Translations under genes and position numbers: made by a program | NCBI GenBank assembly: GCA_037783415.1 | Contig: JAZGTN010000026.1 | Location: forward strand, 3,555,001 to 3,619,000 | Reading direction: 5' to 3' | Source: Leptasterias polaris | Taxonomy: Eukaryota; Echinodermata; Asteroidea; Forcipulatida; Asteriidae | Length of the DNA: 64,000 nucleotides | Part shown: piece after piece, positions 19,353 through 28,470 of the stretch | Numbering within the stretch: position 1 is the stretch's first letter | Layout: each line of letters starts with the position of its first letter | The notes under the pieces: model-generated | Seen by the model: the letters and a program-made list of their open reading frames with translations, nothing else | What the model was told of the DNA's origin: nothing | Databases searched by the model: none

Positions 19353-19832
19353 ACTAAGAGTCCTCATGTGAGTGGGGGAAAATTACAAGTCTCTAACCTA
19401 ACAATAATGGTCAATTTGTCAACATCCAAAACATCTGATGATATCATTCTGAGGAAAGTTGACCTCAACATTTTTGTACGTGGATGTTTTGGTTCAGTCC
19501 TGACTTTCAATACAATTTAATCGAAACAGCATTGAGTGTGACATTTTGACTATCGAAAAATTCCTCCTTGGAATGTAAAGATCCGTTAGTTGTTGAATTA
19601 CAATGACGTCGTGTTTCAAAATTCTCTCGCAAAAAGTAGTTATAAACCAAAACATTCCTGTACAAAAATGTAATAACCCTTTTTCTCAGAATTATATGTC
19701 ATCAGATGTTTTGGTTGTTGACAAAATTTGCACTGGGCGGGTATTGAAAGCAATGGCAATTTATACCATTTTAATGTGAGGTTAGAATTACAAAATGTTT
19801 GTAATTTTTCCCCCTCACAATGAGGACTCTAT
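19353..19832. mobile_element. Foldback-type inverted repeat, about 480 bp
   Basis: The left arm begins AGAGTCCTCATGTGAGTGGG and the right arm ends CCCTCACAATGAGGACTCT. Inner blocks also mirror each other: CCAAAACATCTGATGATAT versus TGTCATCAGATGTTTTGG, and ATTTTTGTACGTGGATGTTT versus AACATTCCTGTACAAAAATG. Arms run about 160-190 bp. There is no coding capacity. Confidence 0.7.
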
Positions 19833-20106
19833 CTATTGGAAAATGAGTACATCACAAAATTGAATCAGTCACTTCCCTTCCTCTTTAAGTTCTCAATTTT
19901 AACGAGTAATTTTATTTCCTGTGTACAGTTTTTGGCTACTATCCGTCAAAAAGTAGGATAGTCGTCAGGCGCTGTATGCCACACCTCTGCGGGGGTTACG
20001 GTGGATTGTTTGCTGAATACGAAGACGCATCACCGTTAATAGCAGCACTGAATACCACCCTTTCTGGATTCACTACGATGAGGGCGTCGTAACTGCCGGT
20101 GTCATA

Positions 20107-20256
20107 GGGAAATCTGTCCCCCGGAGATTCTGTCCCCCATAATAATTAACGTGGGTAGGAGAGGGATGATTCAAAAGAGGGCGCTATCAAAATCAGTTTG
20201 TACACAGTTCTCCATATTATGGGGGGACAGAATCTCGGGGGTACAGAATCTCCGTC
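20107..20256. mobile_element. MITE inserted in the pseudogene's last exon
   Basis: The left end has GGAGATTCTGTCCCCCATAA and the right end TTATGGGGGGACAGAATCTC then GGGGGTACAGAATCTCC, giving inverted repeats of about 38 bp. Coding similarity to the intact paralogue stops at ...VVTAGV before it and resumes at GKGG just after it. Confidence 0.75.
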
Positions 20257-20559
20257 CACACCGGCAAAGGAGGTCAAGAGGAGAGTCTCGTGGAATAGGA
20301 CGCTGGTGCCTATCACGGTCGAGTACCAACTGAAATACACATCGGTATATCTACATGGACGAACGGGGACGGCGAGTGGGATTTCTGTCAGGACATGTGA
20401 ATTAAGTTTCACATTTCATGACGTGCTTTTAAACTTTAATTTTATTACATTTATAGGTTCAGCGTTAGCCTACTCCTTTTTTATGAGAAACATTAAGTCA
20501 GTTTGTAAAATCTGCCATCTTGATACATAGCCTTACCATGCCAAGCGCTCCTCAGTTAC

Positions 20560-20830
20560 ATTTCGGTCAGAAGAGCTACGTCACCGCCAGGGCACAACTG
20601 GGGTGCGTTTTGGCGACCCCAACCAGAAACTGGTTTGAGCTTTGGTCATTGGTTGAGCGTTTTCGCGTGTTCGGTTGAACCGCGGTCGGTGACGCGGCTG
20701 TTCCGACCAAACCGTAACCGACTTGTTGGATCGGTTACCGGTCATATCGCCAAAACACGCTCCTGAGCTCGCGAAAACGCTTTAACCTTTGACCGGTTGT
20801 ACTCATAATGATACACAACACAAGGAATGT
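20560..20830. repeat. GC-rich inverted repeat, MITE-like
   Basis: GTGCGTTTTGGCGACC (20611) mirrors ATATCGCCAAAACACGC (20744), and GAGCGTTTTCGCGTG mirrors CTCGCGAAAACGC. The high CpG content stands out from the flanking AT-rich sequence. No gene was found. Confidence 0.45.
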
Positions 20831-22289
20831 AAATAAATGCCGGTACATAGCTGTCTATAGTAGGCTTTTTGCTTCACCTTAGTATAATTAAATTTAAAGT
20901 TGACGCTAGTTTTAAAAGTGAAAACGCAGTTTTTGATTTAATTGTCATAATTATTTCCTCAGCTCTGGTGTATACGGATCTGTGTTGAAGTGAGTTACGA
21001 TTTTTTAATTGTTTTTTTATTGAATTTCATTAAAAATATTCAACATTTGCTTTGATTCAATAGATTATTTCGCGAACAAAAGTAAAAGCAATATTAATTC
21101 GTTTATTACAACGCGTTTGACTAGTATCATAGGCCTACATGTAATTTAGTTTGTGCAATTTATGCCCATTTTGGCTTTATTATATTCATAAGAACAAACA
21201 GGAAGTATATTTCCCTCTTTGACGTGCTCGATTCTGACTTTTACATAAAATGTGTCTGTTGAGTTTCATGCCAAGTCTAGCAAAGTTTGCTTTGATTTGA
21301 TAAATTATTTCTCAAAAAGCAGATAGTTAAAAGCATTGCCCTATAGTTTAACAATGCGTTTGAGTAACAACATAGGCATCCCACCCGAGTTATTTGCCTG
21401 TGGATTTTTTCCACAGAACTCGGGTAAGTACCTACTGAGTATACAGTGTTTAACCATGGAGGTAAGCAATGCCTGCTTACTCATTTTGCAATGAAACTTG
21501 AAGAAAAATGACAAAACTATGGGCTGCAATATCGAATATTTGATCTTGTGAGTTATAATGCTTCCTTAGGAACCCTTTTCCCCCACCTAAAGCATCAGCC
21601 CATGGGTCGATCGAAAAACAGTGAAATTCTGTTTGAAGTCTTCTGGTAAATATCATAGGCCTACTTTTATTCACACATTAGCCATGAAGGATCAACATCG
21701 TCAATACTTCCTGGTTTTGATTGCTTTGGTAAGGCAGTGCATAACCACGAAGGCAATCCAAACAGTGAAATTGGCGAGTATAAATGCCACACTACCCCAA
21801 CTCGCCTCAAAGCTCGACGGAGCCAAGTGTGGTCTCGAAAAGGACCATAATGCGACACCGTGAAACAACATAGCGCCCTCAATATTTGAAGTTGAGCAAG
21901 TTGACATAACCCGGAAGTGAAAAGCCACGTAATGAGCCATGAGAGAGGAGAGCAGACGTCCCCTTAGCTGCTGCCTAGCTAGCTAGCTAGCTTCGCATGC
22001 AATTTATGTGATATGACGAACTTAATACTTTCTCAATGTAGCAATAAACATTGCCCACTTGTGTACGTGCCGTAGTGAGTGGAAAGCTATTGTCATGAGT
22101 GCTTCGAGGTAGTTTATTCTTTATTCCTCAGAATCAGATAATAACTCAGTGTTCACTTCAGGTGTTGAGTTCGCCGACAACACCGTATCACGCGGCAGAT
22201 GCCAAACGTCATGTTGTCTGCAACTTTAGCAGCCGCTTTGAACGTTGACTGAGGAGCCGCACACGTGAAACAAACACAGACGGAGCGAC
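20831..22289. other. Upstream region of XYLT
   Basis: No coding exon found. Sequence becomes richer in CpG towards the XYLT ATG (22070-22289), consistent with a TATA-less promoter and 5' UTR. A GCTAGCTA run (21975-21992) is low complexity. No clear TATA box is visible. Confidence 0.35.
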
Positions 22290-22556
22290 ATGGCGGTGAG
22301 CAGCATCCATATCCACCGGTCTTCACGGCTCTGTTACCGGTACCGCCGGGCCGTCTACGTGGCCACTTTCATCATTAGTGTCCAGCTCGTAGCGGCATGG
22401 ACAATCTTCTTCGCTTTGGAGAACGCCGAGGGGAGAGGACGACGGGACGAAATGGTATGGTCGGCTGACCGGGAGCTTGGAGGACGACCTGGAGGCAGCT
22501 TGCCTGGAGGAGAAAAGTTTAACTCCAAGTTGAGTGGTGCTCAAGATACTCAGCAG
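22290..22556 (+). CDS. XYLT: Peptide O-xylosyltransferase, exon 1 (N-terminal anchor)
   Basis: First of four coding exons seen (22290-22556, 34498-34560, 59065-59584, 60408-60577), which join in frame to residues 1-340 of a family-14 glycosyltransferase. The enzyme transfers xylose from UDP-Xyl to serine of proteoglycan core proteins in the Golgi, the first step of chondroitin and heparan sulfate chains. This exon gives a short cytosolic tail (MAVSSIHIHRSSRLCYRYRR), a membrane segment (AVYVATFIISVQLVAAWTIF, about residues 21-42) and the start of a polar stem, the type-II layout of human XYLT1/2. It ends ...DTQQ, phase 0, at donor GTATGT. Human proteins are about 865 and 959 aa, so over half of the protein is beyond the window. 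I cannot tell whether the lineage has one XYLT or more. Confidence 0.88.
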
Positions 22557-23238
22557 GTATGTTTTGTTAGAACTTGCCTACATCGGGCCTGAGGATTTGT
22601 TTTTGAAAGGGAAAGGGGCACCAAGGTAATGACGAGGGAAAGGGGCAACAGAGGTACAAGTCGTTTGACCAGTTCTGGATCACTTTTTGAATTCACATTG
22701 TTTTTTGTTGCAATCTCTTTGACATATTAAACAAAAAAGTTAATAAGTTTACCTAAACATGTCATAAAACTCACAAAGTATCCACTGACAAAAAAGATTA
22801 GTACTTTTGAAGAGGCTTTGAGAAAAGTATCGTCACCTGTTTGACCAGTTCAGGATCAGTTGAATCTATTCTGAATCAGTAGCGTGCCCTTGTTGCAAAC
22901 CCATACTCCCATTCATAAAACTGTCTCTCAAGGACACGAAACTTCAGAAGTGTGTTGGCATGGACTTGGACTTCCTTTCTTTAGTTCATGTCATGCAAGT
23001 GTCTTCAACAGCAGCGCGAAAACCCAGTGACAAAAACACAAAACAACAGCAAAGGCAATTGAAAAAGTGAAGTGCACCTAAAAGCAACATTGACCCCTCC
23101 AAGTTTAATTTTCTCCCAAAAAAACCCCATACGTTATCTTATTTCTTACATTTTTGGAATTACTATATGAATTCATCCAGATATGATGTTTTGAAAATGA
23201 CAAATAAAAAACCTAGTAAAATTACATTCAAATGGGTT

Positions 23239-24192
23239 TGCAGCGGAAACAGGTCAATTCGTACCCACGCAAACTTGTACGCCTGCCGACCCGTATCGTC
23301 GTGCGCCCACCAACTCGTACACACACGAACTCCTACACACACAAACTGGTACGCAGGTGTATTTCTACGTGTTTATATACGAAAGCACTGACAGCAGGAG
23401 TGATTAATTCAAACTTAATTCGTAATATGTTTGGTAATAGTCTGAAACGTTTCTCAGATTGTGTCCATGTAACTTAACTCTGTATTATATGTTCCCTTTA
23501 ATGATTCCCTCTGATAATACTTTTGGGCTTAGAAAATCATTTTACAGAGTGAAGTAAAAAATTGTTTCAAATGAAGGGGCCTAATAAAATGAAAGAGTGA
23601 ACAAGTAAAATATGAAGTAAAATTTTTATGAAATGGAAGAGAATCTGTGCGCTATATTTGGGATCAAAAAAAAAATTAGAAAGTAGCTTCCTTTTGAAGA
23701 TGCCTTCTCAATAGAGATGAGTGGCCCAAACTGTGAAACAAATTATCATTCAATCAGTTTGTTGTCTGGGAGTGAAAACCACATTTAATTTTTATTTTTT
23801 TTTAACAATAGAGTAGGCTAAACATTTCCAAAAGGGAAAAATTCCCCAAAATCTTTCAGATTTCTTAACTTATTTACTATCAAAACTTAGGTCCTAACTG
23901 TCGTCCCATTTCAACATTTATTAAATATCAAAACGGCCATTCTTTTCAAACAAGTTTACATTTTAACTGAGGAGAATTTCCATTAAACATAAAAATATCA
24001 AATAGGCCCTAACGGCAGATTTCATTTTATAGCATCAAAACGGCAAAACCTTTTCCCTATGTGAACACGTAGTGAATTACACTTGCGTACGGGTTGGTGG
24101 GTGTACGAGTTTGTGTGCATACAAGTTTGTGTGCGTACGAGTTGGTGCGTACGAGTTTGCATGTGTACGAGTTGACCTGTATTCTTTGCAGC
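23239..24192. mobile_element. Foldback element with short tandem units in its arms
   Basis: The left arm starts GCAGCGGAAACAGGTCAATT and the right arm ends TGACCTGTATTCTTTGCAGC. Inside each arm a unit of roughly 12-16 bp of the type AACTCGTACGCACAC is repeated (23255-23360 and, inverted, 24085-24170). The AT-rich centre (about 700 bp) has no recognisable gene. Confidence 0.7.
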
Positions 24193-24627
24193 GTGCCGAC
24201 TTAAGACGAATAGTAGAGCTAATCACTAGCAAGTTCCACAGATCTGTATTGAATTTGAAGCAGTTATCAGCATTTATGTCATAACTTATGGATCCAGCTG
24301 AGTGACAAAGTAGAAGTAGAAGTACAGTTATTAACTAGCCCAACTAGCTCCATTGTAAGCACCAAGCAACCATTTTATAAGATTTTTGAAAATAGCATTT
24401 AAAGATCCCCAAAATCGATTGCCTCAATCAAAATAAGCCAGATATTAATGTCCACAAAATCGGATCCCAGTCAACTCAAAACACTGATTACTTTTTATTG
24501 ATGACCTCCAAACTTAATAACAGGTTGATTTCAGTGTGTTTATTGGATATTAAAGAATGAAAATGAGAAATTACTCGCTGAAAAAAAAGGAATTAAGTAA
24601 GTCCCCTTTAATAATTGTAATGAGTGT

Positions 24628-25593
24628 TAAAGTCACCTGGAAATAGAATTTAATTTTTTTTTTAATATAAGAGTATATCTATATTAACAATAAAACAATT
24701 TTTTGAGTAATTGTCAGTTTTTATATGTTTAAAAAATACATAAAGTTGTTTGGGGGCAACTCCGCCCATCCCTTTTTGTGACGTCAATCGAGGAAGACTT
24801 CGCCTCGATTGAACATCGACCCCACTCGAACTTGCCTGCATTTACGTTGTATATACACGTGCAAGTAGTGAGATTGTACGTTTCGTTTGGTTATCCAAAA
24901 GGGGGTTTTTTCTTGCATTTTTCCAGCGAAAATTGCTGCTGGATGCAGCAAAATGACTAAAGATGGGGTCAGCCAGCATTTTTTTCCTGCAGATCCCAAA
25001 TATAGGCAGTTACGGGCATCGAAAGTTAGGCTAAGCGAGGGCAAAGTGGTCCGGTCCGACGTCGTTTTCAGCGCTATAATGCAGCAAACACTTGGATAGC
25101 CCGGGGATTTTTTCGTTGGTAGTAGTGTGCAAGGGAAGTTGCAGTGAAGCTTAGGTTACCAGCGAAATGTTTCTGGTGGAAAAACAATACCTCGTATTAT
25201 CCGTGTTCTTGTTATGACCATGCTCGTATCTTCCGTTTTTAAGACATAGAAACGCGCATGGGACAGTTCGGGACCGGTGAAAAACCTCGTATAAACTGGC
25301 GTCTCGTATTAGTCGACTGTACACTGTCCTAGGATTGCATTGGGTGGTGACGTCCGAATACGAAAACGCATCATACTGATCAGGTACCCAGACGTAATGT
25401 ACGGGGCCAGACTCCACACATTTTCTCCTGCCTCGATTGACGTCACGAACAGCGCCATGTAAAGGGGGGGCCTATTTTTTAATTTGTAATTAAAAGAAAA
25501 ATACAATTTTTTAACCTTAGTAAATTGTTTATTCACATTCCACTCATAAAAATGTATATATTAATGACAAAATACCACTGCCAGGTGCCTTTA
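24628..25593. mobile_element. TIR element, about 966 bp, with a decayed THAP segment
   Basis: Ends TTAAAGTCACCTGG and CCAGGTGCCTTTAA are inverted. Further in, GTGACGTCAATCGAGG (24779) mirrors CCTCGATTGACGTCACG (25432-25448), so imperfect inverted ends extend about 160 bp. The interior has a short coding-like segment (24923-25096). Confidence 0.65.
24923..25096 (+). pseudogene. Decayed THAP zinc-finger segment
   Basis: The frame reads PAKIAAGCSKMTKDGVSQHF then FPADPKYRQLRASKVRLSEG, resembling the N-terminal part of a THAP domain (C-x-x-x-G-C-S ... GVS-x-HxFP-xDP-x-x-x-x-W). The first zinc-binding Cys appears lost (Ile) and the conserved Trp is Arg (CGG). The distal Cys-x2-His part is not found. 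THAP domains are the DNA-binding part of P-element and THAP9-type transposases and of host regulators. Presence inside a TIR element suggests a transposase remnant or a captured domain. Confidence 0.5.
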
Positions 25594-25605
25594 AGATTTC
25601 TTTTA

Positions 25606-26690
25606 ACCCTTTAGCACCTTAGGAGCAAATTCAACAAAGTCATTTACTCACTGAGCAGGGCGGGGAAGTCTACATTATAGTGCGTGTGTGCACGTAATGC
25701 ATTGTACATACGATACGGTACGCACACACAGAGAAGCATTGACACGTCGTGCTAGATTTTTGAACCTTTGGAAGGAGATTACTTGGTTTTTGTCAATAAG
25801 CTGTGCAAGTCTCGCGCGCATTCGAACTTCCGGGACCATAGTGGTCCCAACCATATGGAGTTTTACGTGGGCGAGATTTTGTTTCGTCAATTATTTTAGT
25901 TTAACGTAGGTTATGACCTAGAAAAGTATACATGTTGTTGGAATGTAATACTAAGTGATAACAAAATATGAAAGTAAAACCAATTCAACAATATAACGAA
26001 GAAAACCCAAGAATTAAACTTGACCTCAGCTTCCGGTTATTGCAAAAAATTAAGAATTTTGTGCTCGCCTCCGATCATAAAACTTACGTAAACGCTTGTT
26101 TTGGATGCGCAATTATAATCGCCAGATGCTGTAATTGCAAAGCAAACCCTTTTCATTGCAGTCTATGGTTGTTGAGGCGTCAGCATCCTCTTTAAACTGC
26201 GATACGGGTCCATTTAAGACCCGTTTGACCTTCACGAATCCGCGTAAGGGGTTTCTAAAAAGTTAACATCAAATAGGCATCCTTGTACCAGAGTTTTAAT
26301 TTGTTTTCAATAATAATATACACACTATTGTGATTTTTTTTTTCAAAAGCTAAACCTTTTCATAAAATTGTAATGATTAATTTTCGTTGTTCAGATTTTG
26401 TCATGAGATATAATTTAAAACAAAGATTTAATTTCAGAAATAAAAATGTTCTTCGTTTGACGTGTTTTCCCGTTCGGATACGCGCGAGACTTGCACAGTC
26501 TATGGTGACCACGGGATATTTTTAGACTGGCGCAATCTTTAGATCACGCTCTTTCGACGGCTGTTTGCTGCAACCCGCTAGCATGTGTAAAACCCAAGAT
26601 ACAAAGTGTTGTTTAATCTCGGGCGGTTTTGGGCGGTCCAGTGAGTAAATGGCTGGGCGGTTTCGGGCGGAACAGTGACTAAAGGGTTAA
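25606..26690. mobile_element. Outer element interrupted by the 702-bp element
   Basis: AACCCTTTAGCACC ... TTTACTCACTGAGCAGGGCGG on the left matches, inverted, CCGCCCA ... AGTGAGTAAA and GTGACTAAAGGGTTAA on the right. The two halves flank 25799-26500. Confidence 0.5.
25799..26500. mobile_element. 702-bp TA-flanked non-autonomous element, copy 1
   Basis: It has ends (A/G)CTGTGCAAGTCTCGCGCG and CGCGCGAGACTTGCACAGTC flanked by TA. It is closely similar over its full length to 51113-51815, with shared blocks such as CTTCCGGGACCATAGTGGTC and TAAGACCCGTTTGACCTTCA. It lacks a transposase frame. TA flanks fit the Tc1/mariner type. Confidence 0.8.
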
Positions 26691-27474
26691 ATGTTAAATC
26701 AAAAATAACAAAGCCACAACTCGTCCAATAAGCTTTCAAATAGTGTGTGTGCTTATTTGTTGGGGTGTCAGATTTTGCGAGAAGTTATTGACATTTTCCA
26801 GTTACTTTGCACTTACTGTGATACCTAATTATAAGTTTCCTGGGGCCCTGCAGACTGACCCAACATTTTCAGTGTATGTTGTGCACGTACATGGATCACC
26901 TTCTGTGCACAACATTTTAACCCTGTAGCAAAAGAATGTTCAGCAGACATTCAGATATGTGTAGACAAATTACTTAATGCCAGTTGTATCATTCTCAAGT
27001 GTGGTATGCCAACGTGATGACGGTGTTTGCCCTCCTTGCTGTATGGTTTACCAAACCATTTTAGACCCTTCCAAATGTCATTTCTGAAGTACACATCATT
27101 GTGTCTTGAGCGATGTCGTGCTTATAAAGCCTTTTAGTTACAAACTTGGCCAGTGACGGTTATGGTTAACCTAGATCGTTTAGTGGATAACAAGTTTACA
27201 TCAATAGATTTGTTGGCTGAGACTATTTTTCAGTGAGTAGTTATTATATTAGACAGCAAGTTGGAGCTACTGTTTTTGTTCTTCCTCCCCTTTTCCCCAT
27301 TCAATCTTAGGGTTCAATGTAGCTAGTCTGCATTTGTGTGTAATTATAGTCCAACTGGGATCTTGTATTGTGTACTCAAGAAACTGCAGATGTAGTTATT
27401 GAACTCACTCAGTGTCTCATCTTATCTTGTATACTTTACAAACATAAATGAGATTCAATATTTCCCTTTCTCTA

Positions 27475-27560
27475 GACTTGTGGACAAGCCGTTAAGTTGC
27501 GGTGTTAGCGTAATAGCTCTCATTGTGGGATTGCTGCTCCCAATGGTATCAGCAAAACAG
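27475..27560 (+). repeat. 'AGACTTGTGGACAAG' repeat, copy 3
   Basis: TAGACTTGTGGACAAGCCGT then TGCGGTGTTAGCGTAATAGC matches the left end of the copies at 4547 and (inverted) 6785. It appears truncated. Confidence 0.5.
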
Positions 27561-28239
27561 GGCATACATGTATGGACAATGTACATTGCTAGTTAATGAT
27601 TTCCCTTATTAAGTTATTGCATAGTGAATTGCCACACAAAATGTATTAGTTGCTACTCAGAAATCGTCATTTGCTAGAATTCAGTCCAGTGTGCACTAAA
27701 CATGCTCAGTCCAAATATTGTGCTGAACAAAATTGCTGTATTCCCTGTACATGTAGACACACAAACTGTAGTAAAAATAAATCTGAAGTATTTATAAACA
27801 TAAAAATAGTAATTGTCTAATAATATAAAAAAACATCATTGCTTATATAAATAAAAGAAATGAAATCAAGAAAGTATGAAATGGCAAGGATTTCCATTTT
27901 GCAAATTTCTCTACTTGTATGCAAGTGAAACACACCTAGCCTCTTGGTTGATGATCATTCTGAAACTGAACTACCATTATTGTGAAGGCAGTGATCAAGT
28001 TTCATGTTGATTAATGACTGGCCATCATAAAGAGTTTCAATCTGTATGAATCAGACCAATTTACAAGGAGTGCGAGTCTTGCTCCCTCTCCTCTGCACTC
28101 CTTAAAACCTTGTCAAGGGAGTGCGAAAAATAGTTAACTTGTAAATTGGATTATCAGAATTTTTTGATAAAAACAGAGTTTTCAGAGCTGGAAATGAACT
28201 ACACTGTACTGATATGGCATTTATTTGAAGGGTTTGCCT

Positions 28240-28470
28240 CTGACTTTTTCAGTGACGGGCCAGCGGGCCAGTTAGTTTATCATTTCAATAGTCAGCCTGC
28301 CTTTTCACTGGTCCACACCTATACAATTTTTTTCAACACTTTCGTTTTGTATGGTACCTCAATTTGAAACCAGTGCAGGCAGTGGTACCTTTTGGAAGCA
28401 ATGAACTAGCCAGCCGGACCACTTGGACGTTTGGCATTTGGCCAGCAGACCACTGTTAAGGGACAACACT
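28240..28470 (+). repeat. 'CAGCGGACCACTGTTAAGGG' dispersed repeat, copy 1
   Basis: The blocks AGTGACGGGCCAGCGGGCCAG, GCCAGCCGGACCACTTGG and GCATTTGGCCAGCAGACCAC recur in the same order at 37625-37800 and 48210-48375. All three copies lie in XYLT introns and none has coding capacity. Confidence 0.65.

Larger units (their letters stand above)
18371..20400 (+). pseudogene. Methyltransf_FA-domain pseudogene, head-to-head with the intact gene
   Basis: Exon-2 remnant (18371-18532) reads SPFTVNFIVKTGVTAMV and then, one frame over, LSENRDDASVIIEI, ending at a GTAAGT donor. Exon-3 remnant (from 19929, after GTGTACAG) reads FGYYPSKSRIVVRR, then after another frame change EYHPFWIHYDEGVVTAGV. After a roughly 150-bp element it resumes GKGGQEESLVE, a TAG in place of the conserved Trp codon, then DAGAYHGRVPTEIHIGIST and GEWDFCQDM, with TGA at 20398-20400. 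This parallels the intact gene (SENATDESIFTAI, EYRSFWIEYETGMVRVGKGG, NAGAYHGRVPTEAYVSIST) with the same phase-1 intron position. Two frameshifts, a stop and an insertion make it a pseudogene. No signal-peptide exon was found. Confidence 0.82.
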
